From Stappia sp. 28M-7 (GTDB lineage: Bacteria; Pseudomonadota; Alphaproteobacteria; Rhizobiales; Stappiaceae): a DNA stretch of 64,000 nt. Every line of letters starts with the position of its first letter. The first letter of the stretch is position 1. The stretch lies in the NCBI RefSeq assembly GCF_014252955.1, contig NZ_JACMIA010000001.1, forward strand, positions 3,680,258-3,744,257, written 5' to 3'. Below are positions 17,459 through 26,502 of this stretch, piece by piece. The notes beneath the pieces were generated by a model, which had not been told where the DNA came from, did no database searches, and saw only the letters and a list, made by a program, of their open reading frames with translations. The translations under genes and the position numbers were made by a program.

Positions 17459-18523
17459 TCAGTAGATGATCTCGTCGTCGCCCTTGCTCTTGGAGAGCAT
17501 CAGCTCTCCCTTTGCGGCGAGATCCTTGGCCGTTGCGACCATGCCCGACTGAGCCTCGTCGACATCGCGCAGGCGGATCGGCCCCAGCGCTTCCATGTCG
17601 TCCTGCAGCATCTTCGCGGCGCGCGACGACATGTTGGAGAAGAAGAACTCGCGCACCGATTCCGAGGCGCCCTTGAGTGCGATGGCCAGGCGATCCTTCT
17701 CCACGTTGCGAAGCAGGGTCTGGCAGCTGCCGGCATCCAGCTTCATCAAGTCGTCGAAGGTGAACATCAGCGTCTTGATGCGTTCGGCCGAGTCGCGGTT
17801 TTCTTCCTCCAGCGCGGCCAGGAAGCGGGCCTCGGTCTGGCGGTCGAAGTTGTTGAAGATCTCGGCCATCATCTCGTGGCTGTCGCGCCGCGAGGTGTTG
17901 GTCAGGTTCGACATGAACTCGACGCGCAGCGTCTGCTCGACCTTCTCCAGCACTTCCTTCTGGATCGCTTCCATCTTCAGCATGCGCGAGATCACCTCCA
18001 GCGCCAGTTCCTCCGGCAGGATGCCGAGGACCTTGGCGGCATGGTCGGGGTCGATCTTCGACAACACCACGGCGACGGTCTGCGGGTATTCGTTCTTCAG
18101 GTAGTTGGCGAGAACGTTCTCCTGCACGTTGGAGAGCTTCTCCCACATGTTGCGGCCCGCCGGCCCGCGGATCTCTTCCATGATCAGCGACACCCGGTCG
18201 CGCGGCAGGAAGCTCGACAGCAGCCGCTCGGTCACGTCGACATTGCCGTTCAGCGCGCCGTTGCTGGAGATCTTGCGCACGAAGTCGACGAACAGCTCGT
18301 CGAGCATGTTCGGCGTCACCGGACCCAACCGCGACATCGCGGCGGAGACCTCGCGCACCTCCATCTCGTCCAGCTGCTCCCAGATGCGCCGGCCGTGCTT
18401 TTCGCCGAGCGCCAGAAGCAGCACGGCGACGCGCTCGACGCCGCGCAGATCGCGCTCCTTCTCGGTCGCGCTGATCGTCAGATGGGTGCCAGGGCCGGCC
18501 TGGATGCTGCCTGCGATACTCAT
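17459..18523 (-). CDS. fliG: Flagellar motor switch protein FliG
   Basis: 354 residues with the three FliG domains. The N-terminal part ([19 protein letters not shown]) packs on FliF. The middle domain has [22 protein letters not shown], where EYPQ replaces the usual EHPQ. The C-terminal domain carries the charged torque helix ([20 protein letters not shown] and [18 protein letters not shown]). It transmits stator force and switches rotation. The start overlaps the fliF stop by four bases (18520-18523), typical for fliF-fliG. Confidence 0.97.
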   Translation of the reverse strand: MSIAGSIQAGPGTHLTISATEKERDLRGVERVAVLLLALGEKHGRRIWEQLDEMEVREVSAAMSRLGPVTPNMLDELFVDFVRKISSNGALNGNVDVTERLLSSFLPRDRVSLIMEEIRGPAGRNMWEKLSNVQENVLANYLKNEYPQTVAVVLSKIDPDHAAKVLGILPEELALEVISRMLKMEAIQKEVLEKVEQTLRVEFMSNLTNTSRRDSHEMMAEIFNNFDRQTEARFLAALEEENRDSAERIKTLMFTFDDLMKLDAGSCQTLLRNVEKDRLAIALKGASESVREFFFSNMSSRAAKMLQDDMEALGPIRLRDVDEAQSGMVATAKDLAAKGELMLSKSKGDDEIIY

Positions 18524-20148
18524 GCTGCCTCATTCATCCAGCCGCGGATGATCCCCACTGCCTCGTTCGGATACTCGTCGATGAGGGCGCCCACCTTGGC
18601 GATGGTTGCGACCTGCACGGCGCCCTGCGCCTGAGCCTCTTCCAGCCATTCGATGCGCGGCGTGCCGTCGCCCTCGTCCTCGCCGGCGCCCGCCGAATGA
18701 TCGGCGAGCAGCGCCGGCTCCAGCGGCTGGCCGTCGGCACCCAGCAGCACGGGAGCGGCCTCTTCCTCCTTGGCCAGGATCCGCTTGACCAGCGGACGCA
18801 CCGCAAAGAGCGTCAGCAGCAGGGCGATCAGGAACAGCACGCCCAGCTCGACGAAGCGCATCAGGTCGGCGCGGGTGAACTCGAACAGCCCCGCATCTTC
18901 CTCGCCCGCCAGCATGTTCGGCGCCTGTGCGAAGCGCAGGTTGACCACCTCGACCTTGTCGCCGCGCCGGTCGTCGAAGCCGACCGCCGACTGCACCAGG
19001 GTCTGGATGCGCGTCAGTTCCTCGTCGGTGCGCGGGGTGTAGACCATGTCGCCATTGGCATCCGGCGCATAGACGCCGTCCACCAGCACCGCGACGGACA
19101 GCCGGCGGATGCCGCCTGCTTCCACCACCTCGGTCTTCACCGACTTGGAGATCTCGTAGTTGACGATTTCCTCGGACTGGTTGGAGAGGTCGCGGTCGCC
19201 GCCCTCGCCCGTCTGCTGGTCGGCGCCCGGCACCTGGTTGCCCGCGGTCACGCCGCCCTGCCGGCCTTGCGTGGAGGAGTTCTCCTCCCGCGACTGGGTC
19301 GAGCGGACCACCTGGCCTTCCGGATCGAAGGTCTCCTGGGTCTCGGAAATGCGCGTGTGGTCGAGTTCGAGAGCCACCCGGACCCGCGAGCGGCCGACGC
19401 CGACCACCGAGTTCAGGATCTCCTCGATCTGGTTGCGCAGCCGCGCCTCCATCGACTGAGTGCGCTCCTGCAGCGAGGAGGCGAGGAAGCCTTCGCCCTC
19501 GTCGCCCGCGCCGCTGGCCAGCAGCCGGCCGGTCTCGTCGACGATGGACACGAAATTCGGCTGCAGCCCTTCGACCGCGGTTGCCACCAGGTGCTGGATC
19601 GCACGGATCTGGCCCGGCTCCAGGTCGCCGCGCACCGACAGCACGATGGAGGCCGACGGCGGCTGCGAGTCGCGCTGGAACAGGCGGCGCTCGGGCAGCA
19701 CGAGGTGGACGCGGGCCGACTTGATGCGGCCGATGGAACGGATCGTGCGGACCAGCTCGCCTTCGAGTGCCCGCGTGCGGTTGATGTTCTGGACGAAGCT
19801 GGTGGAGCCCAGCGTGTCGGCCTTGTCGAAGATCTCGTAGCCGACCGAGCCGCCGAGCGGCAGGCCCTGCTCCGCCAGCCGCATGCGGGTGCGGAACACG
19901 TCAGCCTCCGGCACCAGCAGCGTCGCTCCCTCGTTCTGGATCTGGTAGGGCACCGCCAGGCTGTCGAGCTGGGAAATGATCGCCGAGGAATCCTCGAACG
20001 TCAGGTCCGTATAGAGCGGCGTCATCTGCGGCGTGGTCACACGCAGCATGATGAAGGCGAAGACGCCCACCAGGATCGCCGCCACGGCGCCCATGGCGCC
20101 CAGGCGCGCCGGGCCGAGTGCTTTCACAAGATCCGCAAGTCCGTTCAC
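18520..20148 (-). CDS. fliF: Flagellar MS-ring protein FliF
   Basis: 542 residues from GTG at 20148. This start gives the family N-terminus [19 protein letters not shown]; an upstream in-frame GTG at 20199 would add 17 atypical residues. Two membrane helices flank a large periplasmic region: the first at about 19-40 and the second at about 430-455 ([20 protein letters not shown]). YscJ/FliF ring-building motifs lie between ([35 protein letters not shown]). The last 40 residues form the FliG-binding tail. First gene of the operon. Upstream lie a GGCAA-N3-TTGCC palindrome and a TTAACC element, suggesting FlbD and CtrA-type control. Confidence 0.95.
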   Translation of the reverse strand: MNGLADLVKALGPARLGAMGAVAAILVGVFAFIMLRVTTPQMTPLYTDLTFEDSSAIISQLDSLAVPYQIQNEGATLLVPEADVFRTRMRLAEQGLPLGGSVGYEIFDKADTLGSTSFVQNINRTRALEGELVRTIRSIGRIKSARVHLVLPERRLFQRDSQPPSASIVLSVRGDLEPGQIRAIQHLVATAVEGLQPNFVSIVDETGRLLASGAGDEGEGFLASSLQERTQSMEARLRNQIEEILNSVVGVGRSRVRVALELDHTRISETQETFDPEGQVVRSTQSREENSSTQGRQGGVTAGNQVPGADQQTGEGGDRDLSNQSEEIVNYEISKSVKTEVVEAGGIRRLSVAVLVDGVYAPDANGDMVYTPRTDEELTRIQTLVQSAVGFDDRRGDKVEVVNLRFAQAPNMLAGEEDAGLFEFTRADLMRFVELGVLFLIALLLTLFAVRPLVKRILAKEEEAAPVLLGADGQPLEPALLADHSAGAGEDEGDGTPRIEWLEEAQAQGAVQVATIAKVGALIDEYPNEAVGIIRGWMNEAA

Positions 20149-20255
20149 GTGCCCACCCGTCGATGCTGTCGCGGAAACCCTTTGGCGAGACCGGGCCACC
20201 CAGGGCAGCTTCTGGGGATGAGGGGATGGAAAAAAGCCACCCCGGATGGCCGGTA

Positions 20256-20268
20256 GGCAATTTTTGCC
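20256..20268 (-). promoter_or_regulatory. GGCAA-N3-TTGCC palindrome upstream of fliF, FlbD-site candidate
   Basis: Perfect 5-bp arms with a three-base spacer lie 108 bp upstream of the chosen fliF start. The identical arm and spacer arrangement recurs at 25099-25111 upstream of fliK. No GG-N10-GC sigma-54 element accompanies this copy, which suits a repressor site. In Caulobacter, FlbD represses fliF. Confidence 0.5.
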
Positions 20269-20287
20269 CGCCAGATGGTAAACGAGT

Positions 20288-20303
20288 GGTTAACGCGCGT
20301 TAG
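20288..20303 (-). promoter_or_regulatory. CtrA-like element CTAA-N6-TTAACC upstream of fliF
   Basis: Read on the minus strand, CTAA, CGCGCG, TTAACC. It overlaps a perfect 12-bp palindrome TAACGCGCGTTA (20291-20302). The half-sites match CtrA but the spacer is six rather than seven bases. It lies just upstream of the GGCAA palindrome, where a class II flagellar promoter would be expected. Confidence 0.3.
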
Positions 20304-20422
20304 GAAAGGGTAAATATCTCGGGATTTCCATCGGTTATCGTCGCGAAATGCGATAGAGGACCGGCAAAATCGACCGGGTTCCGTTAACCTTTCGCCAAGC
20401 GTAATGAGTCGCGGCACCGCCC

Positions 20423-20878
20423 CCTCGGCCGTCACCCCGGCCAAGCGAAGCGCCCGCCGGGGCCTATTGGCTCCCAGAGCGCCAGCCTTCCTCTCCCACC
20501 GCCCCCCGCGTTCGTCATCCCGGGCAAGCGCACGCGCGACCCGGGACCGGAGAGCCGAGGGCGTATGAGGCGCGCTTCGGAACCATGCCACGACCACGGT
20601 GCCTCCCCGATCCCGGATCTTCGGCCTTCGGCCTCGTCCGGGATGACGCCACGCAGAGGCCTCCCACCACACGCCGGCTGAGGGCACCAATGGTTCCCGG
20701 CTCTCCGGCTTCGCCTGCGGCCGGGATGACGTCGGAGAGTAGGGCGCGGCCGGGAAGAGAGCCGAAAGCGACGGAATGCCGGGATGACGGCCTGAGAATG
20801 ACGCACCCGCCCCGCATCCCCTCGGCCGTCACCCCGGGCAAGCGCAGCGTGACCCGGGGCCTATTGGTTCCAAGAGCG
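20423..20878. repeat. Cluster of at least five degenerate dispersed palindromic elements
   Basis: Two direct copies of a roughly 56-bp unit, starting CCTCGGCCGTCACCCCGG, lie at about 20423-20478 and 20820-20877. A related unit (CGTCATCCCGGGCAAGCGCA...) is at about 20513-20557. Two inverted relatives ending in CGGGATGACG are at about 20606-20647 and 20693-20735. Each pairs GTCA(C/T)CCCGG with CCGGG(A/G)TGAC-like sequence. These resemble the intergenic palindromic repeats common in alphaproteobacterial chromosomes. They fill the 880-bp gap between fliF and sciP. No gene is supported here. Confidence 0.7.
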
Positions 20879-20935
20879 GCGGCGAATTACGCGGGCGGAG
20901 CAACGGGCTCCCCCTCCCCGCGTGACCCGCAAACG

Positions 20936-20963
20936 TCAAAAGGCCGGCACAGGGGCCAGCCTT
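20936..20963 (-). terminator. Intrinsic terminator downstream of sciP
   Basis: On the minus strand AAGGCTGGC pairs with GCCGGCCTT (one wobble) around a six-base loop and is followed by TTTT. It lies about 70 bp after the sciP stop. Confidence 0.7.
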
Positions 20964-21030
20964 CTGGAGATATCTTCGTACTTGATCTGCGGGACGGGCC
21001 GTTGCGGGGAAGCGAGCCGGCCGGGTCCGG

Positions 21031-21306
21031 TCAGTTCCGGTATTGCTGGACGCGCGTCGCGCGCAGTCCGGCAAGGCCGTGACGGTCGATCGAACTCTGC
21101 CAGGACAGGAATTCCTCGACGGTCAGCGTATACCGCTTGCAGGCCTCGTCGAGGGACAGCAATCCGCCACGGACAGCAGCCACCACTTCGGCCTTTCGCC
21201 GGATCACCCAGCGCCGGGTTGTCGCCGGCGGAAGATCGGCAATCGTCAACGGCGAACCGTCTGGGCCGATTACATATTTGACACGCGCACTCGCTCGGTC
21301 GGTCAT
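21031..21306 (-). CDS. sciP: CtrA inhibitor SciP (DUF1153)
   Basis: 91 residues, matching SciP in length and in its helix-turn-helix core: YVIGPDGSPLTIADLPP, then TRRWVIRRKAEVVAAVRGG and the LSLDEACKRYTLTVEEFLSW segment, ending with HGLAGLRATRVQQYR. In Caulobacter this small protein blocks CtrA-activated transcription, much of it flagellar, in G1 swarmer cells. Its location between the fliF and flgD operons fits that role. A CtrA-like site lies 54 bp upstream. It is a single-gene unit with its own terminator. Confidence 0.93.
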   Translation of the reverse strand: MTDRASARVKYVIGPDGSPLTIADLPPATTRRWVIRRKAEVVAAVRGGLLSLDEACKRYTLTVEEFLSWQSSIDRHGLAGLRATRVQQYRN

Positions 21307-21359
21307 TGTACACTCACACTCAACATGACCACGTTGACTATGAATGTAACGGTTTGCCT

Positions 21360-21374
21360 TTAAAAATTACCTAA
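21360..21374 (-). promoter_or_regulatory. CtrA-like site upstream of sciP
   Basis: TTAG-N7-TTAA on the minus strand (TTAA-N7-CTAA on plus), with the correct seven-base spacer, 54 bp upstream of the sciP start in an AT-rich stretch. CtrA control of its own inhibitor is known in Caulobacter. Here it is motif evidence only. Confidence 0.4.
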
Positions 21375-21547
21375 GCGAGAAGCAACAATTCGGTAAGAAT
21401 TTGAACGACTCGAGCCCGGCAAGACATGTCGTAAGCCGAGGGAAACCCTGCCTCCGTGCCCAAAAGGCCCAAGTCGCAAAATGGGAGGAAAGGAACGCCG
21501 TCGAAAATTTCTCAGCCCTTCGCAAGATTTCGACGGGCAAGGAATCG

Positions 21548-21574
21548 CCGGACCGGCATCTGCTGCCGGCCCGG
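21548..21574 (-). terminator. Hairpin downstream of flgD
   Basis: On the minus strand an 11-bp stem (CCGGGCCGGCA pairing with TGCCGGTCCGG, one G-T wobble) with a five-base loop lies about 40 bp after the flgD stop. No U-run follows, so termination may need Rho, or the hairpin may only protect the mRNA 3' end. Confidence 0.45.
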
Positions 21575-21612
21575 AATCGGGCGAGAGAGAATCGGTGAGG
21601 GGAAAACTCGGC

Positions 21613-22278
21613 TCAGTCCCGGTTGACCGAAAGCACCGCGCCGGCGGACACGTAAACGCCGCCGATCTTCAGCACGGCGCCGGACGAGGTGAACTCGATC
21701 CCGTCGACGGTGCCGGAAATTTCGGTCGCCACCGGCACGGTCGGCCGGTTGTTGGCGTCATACCGAGCGATGGAGATGGTGTATTCGCCTTCAGGTGCCG
21801 TCGATCCGGCCGTCGTGCGCCCGTCCCAGCTGTAGGTATTGCGCCCGTAGGACAGTTCTGCGTCCTCGGAAAACACCACCGCACCGAGATTGTTGCGCAC
21901 TTCCACGCGCGCCTTGCCCGATTCCGGCGTGTCGTAGGTCCACTCCGCCTCGCCGTCCTTCAGGCTGGTTGTGTTGCCGGCGGCGGTAACGTGCGTGCCC
22001 AGGTAGCTGACATAACCGGAAGCGGTCGTGGCAGCCATCACCGACAGCAGGTCACCCAGCTGATCGTTGGTCTTGATCTGCTGCTCGACCGAGGAATACT
22101 GCACCAGCTGCTCGGTATATTTGGACGAGTCCATCGGGTTGAGCGGATCCTGGTTCTGGATCTGCGTCGTCAGGATCGACAGGAACAGCTCGTAATTGTT
22201 CGACAGCGCCGCCAGCGAGGAGGACGTTGTCGTCGCCCCGCCGCTGGTGCCGTTTCCGCTAATGCCGCTCGTCGCCAT
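21613..22278 (-). CDS. flgD: Flagellar hook-capping protein FlgD
   Basis: 221 residues. The N-terminal FlgD motif is clear: NYELFLSILTTQIQNQDPLNPMD at about 28-50, then TEQLVQYSSVEQQIKTNDQLG. The C-terminal half has the Ig/tudor-like hook-cap strands with SYLGTHVTAAGN, NTYSWDGRTTAGSTAPEGEYTIS. FlgD caps the growing hook and is a secreted export substrate. It follows fliK by 59 bp and very likely shares its sigma-54 promoter. In this family fliK and flgD are functionally paired in hook length and completion. Confidence 0.95.
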   Translation of the reverse strand: MATSGISGNGTSGGATTTSSSLAALSNNYELFLSILTTQIQNQDPLNPMDSSKYTEQLVQYSSVEQQIKTNDQLGDLLSVMAATTASGYVSYLGTHVTAAGNTTSLKDGEAEWTYDTPESGKARVEVRNNLGAVVFSEDAELSYGRNTYSWDGRTTAGSTAPEGEYTISIARYDANNRPTVPVATEISGTVDGIEFTSSGAVLKIGGVYVSAGAVLSVNRD

Positions 22279-22337
22279 CTCGTGTCACTCCTGTCGCCGC
22301 CCGCCTGCTAAGCCGCGGCGCCACCGTTCGAGCGTTT

Positions 22338-24914
22338 TCAGATCTGTATGTCGAGGGCGCCGCTCGCGCCGCTGACATAAGCCCGCGCTGCCGCACTCGG
22401 CAGCGTGTCGCCGTCCTCCTTCTGGAGGCCGCCGCTTTCTCCCGAGGCGAAGCGGCCTTGACCGCCCTCGCCCTGGTCGAACCCGGCGAAACCATTCTGG
22501 TTTTTCAGCGACATTTCCAGTCCTCCGCTCTCCAGCTTGAGGCCGGCGGCATCGAGTGCCCGTTCCAGCCCGCGCTGGTCGCGCAGGAACATGTCCAGCG
22601 TCTCGCTCCGCTCCACGGAAAGGTGTGCCTTCACCGTGCCGTCGCGCGAGACTTTCAGTTCAACGTCCACCCGGCCGAGTTCCGGCGGGTCCATACGGAT
22701 CTGGAAGCGCGTTTGCCCCTTCTGGGCAAACCTGGCGACTTCCGCCGCCAGATGAGCGCTTGCCACTGCCACATTCTGTGGCAGCGCCGCCGTCGATCCG
22801 CGCAAGGCGGCGGTTGAAACATGGGCCTGCGCCTCGGCACGGCCGATCTCTATGCGTCCATCGAAGCTGCCGTCCAGCGACGCTTCGTTGCCGGCGGTAT
22901 CGCCCGGCCGGTCGGACATGGCCGCGGCGAAGGCGAGCGCGGCAGCGCTCACGCCCGGCCGCTGCATGTCGGCGGCGGCGGTGCCCTGCGTTGCCTGGGC
23001 CTGCGGCTTGGCGCCCGGCACCGGCGTGTCGCCGTCGCCATCGCCGCCATCCGAAAGGCTGGCGCTGAGGTCGGCCGCCGCAAGGCTCTCCACCTCGCCG
23101 ATCGCCATGTTGCGCGCCTCGGCCGAAGCCGTCCCGCGCGGCAGGGCCGCAGCTGCGGCAGCTTCCACGGCCGGCATCTGCGCCTGGGCTGCAGCCGTCT
23201 GCGGCCGCGTTGCGGATGTCTCGGCCTTTGCCGCGCCGGCGGCATCGCCGTTGTCGACCGTTACCGACGCCTTCGCATCGGCCGGCATCCCGTTATTCTG
23301 GTCCGCGCCGCCGCTCACCGCCGCGCGGGCGGCAACAGCTGCGCCCGCTGCCCGTGCCGCCGCCTCGCTGACGCTGATGGTGACGCCTTCCGGCTTGGCC
23401 TGCTCGCCGGCCTGCCGGGCGCTCGCCGCGCCGGCCGAAGACTGGTCATTGGTCGCGGCGGAAACCGTCGCCTCGTCCGAGGCCTGACCGGCGGCACCTG
23501 CCGCCGTCGACGCCGTGACTGCGACCTGCGGAGAAGCTGCCGGCGCAGATGCAACAGCGACCTCGGCGGCCACTGCCGATGCGCTCGGCACTGCCGGTGC
23601 GGATGCACGTACCGGCGAAGCCTGGGCCAGGGCCTGCTCGCGCCTCATCCGGGCCACATCCGCCTGCACCTGGCTCGCCGTCACCTGGCCTGTGCGGCCT
23701 GTCGCCTGATCCTTGTCGGCCTGCACCGAAGCCCCAGCCTCGGCGGCGCCACTGCCGCCCGTCGTTGCGGCGCCGGACTGCGGAGCTGCCGCCGTCTCGC
23801 CTTCCGCATCTCCATCCGTGCCGGCGGCAAGGCCGGCCGCAATCGTCGCCGGCCCGGCTTGCGTCTCGCGCGCCGTCGTCGTTTCACCCGCCGTCTGCTG
23901 ACCGGCAACCGGCTGCGGCGTCGGCGCGCTGGTGGCGATCGTCTCGCCGCCGCGCTTGGCGGCCATGGCCAGCCTCAGCGCTTCCGCAGCGGCATCGCCC
24001 TCGCCTTCGCTGGTCGTCGCCTCGGTCTCGGCCCCGGTCCCAGCTGTCGTCCCGCCGCCCGTGGTGATCGTACCCGCAGCCTCGCCATCGCCGGCCTTGT
24101 TGCCAATTCCGGCGGCGCGCTCCAGATCGCTGGCAGCGCCGGCAGCTTTCGCAGCCAGCGAGATCGCGGCAGCATTGTCCACCTCACCGGCGGCCTCGCC
24201 CGCAAGCCCGGTCACGGCCGCGCTCCCCGGCACAGACGTTCCGCCAGCCGTCTCGCCCTCCGGCGACGGCGCCGTCACCGCACCAATGACGGCGGCCGAT
24301 GCGTCCTGCCTGGCGCCGGCCGGCGTCGTCGGCAGCACCTCCGCCGCCTTGCCGTTCTGCGCGATCAGTCCAGAGAGAATGCCGGCGATCCCGGTGGCGC
24401 CGTCGGCCTTGCCCCGACCGGCCGCAGCCGGATCGCTATCGCCTGCCCCTGCTTCGATCTGGCCGCCCTCGGGATCACCCGCACCGATGTCGCCAGGTGC
24501 GGTCTCGCCGATCACGAGCGGGAAAGTCACCTCGCCGCCTGCGGCAAGCTCGGCCGGCAGGTCCCGGCCCGTTCCGGCCATCAGGCCTTGAAGAAAGTCC
24601 AGCGGCAGGGCGCTGCCCGTCTCGCCGAGCTCGACCCGGGTCGCGGTCGCGGCCTGGATCTCCCGCCCGGCCGAAACCGGCACCGAGCCCGAGGCAAGGC
24701 GCACGAAGCCGTTGGCGATGCCGGCGACCGCCGTGCCCGCCGCCTGCACGGTTCCCTGCGCTGCCGCGCCGCCGGGCACCGCGCCCAGCAGGGCCGCGAA
24801 TGCCGACATGGCGCCGGACGCACCGGCCGGGCTGTCGCCGCCACCGGCAAGGCCGGTGCGGGCAGCCGCCATGACGCCTGTCGCGATCATCGGGATATGG
24901 CCTGCGAGGTTCAC
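22338..24914 (-). CDS. fliK: Flagellar hook-length control protein FliK
   Basis: 858 residues from GTG 24914, which has a GGAG site six bases away; the frame stays open further upstream but that part would run across the sigma-54 promoter. The first 720 residues are low-complexity and rich in Ala, Gly, Thr, Gln and Glu, as expected for the FliK ruler part. The conserved Flg_hook domain is near the end (TRFQIRMDPPELGRVDVELK, then VKAHLSVERSETLDMFLRD and LERALDAAGL). FliK measures hook length and switches export specificity at FlhB. It leads the fliK-flgD operon. It is long for the family. Confidence 0.9.
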   Translation of the reverse strand: MNLAGHIPMIATGVMAAARTGLAGGGDSPAGASGAMSAFAALLGAVPGGAAAQGTVQAAGTAVAGIANGFVRLASGSVPVSAGREIQAATATRVELGETGSALPLDFLQGLMAGTGRDLPAELAAGGEVTFPLVIGETAPGDIGAGDPEGGQIEAGAGDSDPAAAGRGKADGATGIAGILSGLIAQNGKAAEVLPTTPAGARQDASAAVIGAVTAPSPEGETAGGTSVPGSAAVTGLAGEAAGEVDNAAAISLAAKAAGAASDLERAAGIGNKAGDGEAAGTITTGGGTTAGTGAETEATTSEGEGDAAAEALRLAMAAKRGGETIATSAPTPQPVAGQQTAGETTTARETQAGPATIAAGLAAGTDGDAEGETAAAPQSGAATTGGSGAAEAGASVQADKDQATGRTGQVTASQVQADVARMRREQALAQASPVRASAPAVPSASAVAAEVAVASAPAASPQVAVTASTAAGAAGQASDEATVSAATNDQSSAGAASARQAGEQAKPEGVTISVSEAAARAAGAAVAARAAVSGGADQNNGMPADAKASVTVDNGDAAGAAKAETSATRPQTAAAQAQMPAVEAAAAAALPRGTASAEARNMAIGEVESLAAADLSASLSDGGDGDGDTPVPGAKPQAQATQGTAAADMQRPGVSAAALAFAAAMSDRPGDTAGNEASLDGSFDGRIEIGRAEAQAHVSTAALRGSTAALPQNVAVASAHLAAEVARFAQKGQTRFQIRMDPPELGRVDVELKVSRDGTVKAHLSVERSETLDMFLRDQRGLERALDAAGLKLESGGLEMSLKNQNGFAGFDQGEGGQGRFASGESGGLQKEDGDTLPSAAARAYVSGASGALDIQI

Positions 24915-24985
24915 GCGTTTCTCCGCCACACTCTCGGCACGGGCATCGGAATGTCTGCCTCGCGCCATCTTTCGCAAGGAAGGAG

Positions 24986-25001
24986 AGCAAATGCCGGGCC
25001 A
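24986..25001 (-). promoter_or_regulatory. Sigma-54 promoter of the fliK-flgD operon
   Basis: TGGCCCGGCATTTGCT on the minus strand differs from TGGCACG-N4-TTGCW at only one specified base. GG and GC are exactly 10 bases apart. Predicted start is near 24974, about 60 bases before the GTG start of fliK. Confidence 0.75.
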
Positions 25002-25074
25002 GATCGAAAAACGCGCGGAAATGCTCGCTTTTTCGGTGAACGACCTCTTGCGGAATCGCCGCATGCGCCTCACA

Positions 25075-25114
25075 TGCCGGGTAAAGTTTGCCGGGTATGG
25101 CAAGCTTTGCCGGG
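25075..25114 (-). promoter_or_regulatory. FlbD enhancer candidate: GGCAA-N3-TTGCC plus repeated TGCCGGG
   Basis: A perfect GGCAA-GCT-TTGCC palindrome is at 25099-25111. TGCCGGG heptamers (plus-strand reading) occur at 25075, 25089 and 25108. The block is about 100 bp upstream of the sigma-54 promoter, a typical enhancer distance. The same palindrome occurs upstream of fliF. Confidence 0.55.
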
Positions 25115-25317
25115 CTCAATGGGTGAAAAGCGCCCTGTCGCGCGTCGGCGTCCCCTTTCCCATTGACCGGGTGATCCGCTATAGTCGCGGGTAACAGAAG
25201 CGGGCCGCCAGATACAGTGACCTCACGCGCGTCCTCCAGCACCGTCCGCGCAGAGCCCCGAAGCCGCCGCGCAGCGGCCGCCGGCCCGCATTCCGACAGG
25301 ACCGCAAGGTGACATTC

Positions 25318-26502
25318 ATGCTCAACAGTCTCGACATCCCGAAGCGACCGGAGGACACCCGCGTCGTCGTTGCCATGTCCGGCGGCGTCGATTCCTCGGT
25401 CGTCGCCGGGCTGATGCAGCGCGAGGGCTACGACGTCATCGGCGTCACGCTGCAGCTCTACGACCATGGCGAGGCGGTGCACCGTGCCGGTGCCTGCTGC
25501 GCCGGCCAGGACATCCAGGACGCCCGCCGCGTCGCCGAGCGCCTCGGCATCCCGCATTACGTGCTCGATTACGAGGACCGGTTCCGCGAGAAGGTGATCG
25601 AACGCTTCGCCGAAAGCTACATCGCCGGCGAGACGCCGATCCCCTGCGTCGCCTGCAACCAGACCGTCAAGTTCTCCGACCTGCTGGAGACCGCGCGCAC
25701 GCTCGGCGCCGACGTGCTGGCCACCGGCCACTATGTCCGCTCCCGCCTCCTCGACGGTCACCGGGCGATGTTCCGCCCGGTCGATCTCGACCGCGACCAG
25801 AGCTACTTCCTCTTCGCGACCACCCAGGAGCAGCTCGACTTCCTGCGCTTCCCGCTCGGCGGGCTGACCAAGCCGCAGACGCGCGAGCTCGCCCGCGAGT
25901 TCGGCCTCACCGTCGCCGAGAAGCAGGACAGCCAGGACATCTGCTTCGTGCCGCAGGGCCGCTATGCCGACGTCATCGAACGGCTGAAGCCCAATGCCGC
26001 CGAGCCGGGCGAGATCGTCCATGTCGACGGCCGGGTGCTCGGCAGCCACCAGGGCATCATCCACTACACGATCGGCCAGCGCCGCGGCATCGGCATCGCC
26101 ACCGGCGAGCCGCTCTATGTGGTGCGCCTCGATGCCGAGGGGCGGCGCGTCGTCGTCGGCCCGCGCGAGGCGCTCGGCACCCGCGAGATCGTGCTGCGCG
26201 AGGTCAACTGGATCGGCCCCGGAAGCCTTTCCGACATCCCGCCGGAAGGCATCGAGCTGCACGCCAAGGTCCGCTCCACCCGTCCGCCCAAGCCTGCCGT
26301 TCTGCGCCTCGTCGAGGGCCGGGCGGTGATCGATCTCGTCGACGGCGATACCGGCGTGGCGCCGGGCCAGGCCTGCGTCTTCTTCGACGACGACGGCGAT
26401 GGCGCCCGCGTTCTCGGCGGGGGCTGGATCGAACGTACCATTCCCGTCAATTCCGGCCTCGCCGCCCCGCGCGCCGAGCCCGCCACAGCGGTATCCCTGT
26501 AA
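25318..26502 (+). CDS. mnmA: tRNA-specific 2-thiouridylase MnmA
   Basis: 394 residues. The ATP-pyrophosphatase P-loop SGGVDSS is at 21-27. The catalytic Cys pair is C113 in [10 protein letters not shown] and C209 in [28 protein letters not shown] is the conserved tRNA-binding segment. It thiolates U34 of Lys, Glu and Gln tRNAs, a persulfide passing through the two Cys residues. The start chosen is ATG 25318, with AAGGTG eight bases upstream; a GTG at 25309 is possible. It is coupled to the next gene by a TAATG overlap. Confidence 0.96.
   Translation: MLNSLDIPKRPEDTRVVVAMSGGVDSSVVAGLMQREGYDVIGVTLQLYDHGEAVHRAGACCAGQDIQDARRVAERLGIPHYVLDYEDRFREKVIERFAESYIAGETPIPCVACNQTVKFSDLLETARTLGADVLATGHYVRSRLLDGHRAMFRPVDLDRDQSYFLFATTQEQLDFLRFPLGGLTKPQTRELAREFGLTVAEKQDSQDICFVPQGRYADVIERLKPNAAEPGEIVHVDGRVLGSHQGIIHYTIGQRRGIGIATGEPLYVVRLDAEGRRVVVGPREALGTREIVLREVNWIGPGSLSDIPPEGIELHAKVRSTRPPKPAVLRLVEGRAVIDLVDGDTGVAPGQACVFFDDDGDGARVLGGGWIERTIPVNSGLAAPRAEPATAVSL

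Larger units (their letters stand above)
21307..21612. other. 306-bp gap between sciP and flgD
   Basis: It contains the sciP promoter region with the CtrA-like site and, on the flgD side, the hairpin at 21548-21574. No reading frame in it looks real. Confidence 0.6.
24915..25317. other. 403-bp divergent intergenic region between fliK and mnmA
   Basis: It holds the fliK sigma-54 promoter and its FlbD-site candidate (listed separately) on the minus strand, and the mnmA leader on the plus strand (about 25180-25317). No additional gene is supported. Confidence 0.6.

Noticed and set aside
20251-20275. Possible sigma-54 promoter before fliF (CTGGCGGGCAAAAATTGCC on minus)
   Set aside because: GG and GC are 12 bases apart for the best alignment and 8-9 for the others; sigma-54 requires 10.
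22821-25166. A 781-codon plus-strand frame opposite fliK
   Set aside because: It crosses the fliK promoter and start and has no domain. The low-complexity fliK sequence creates open frames on all phases.
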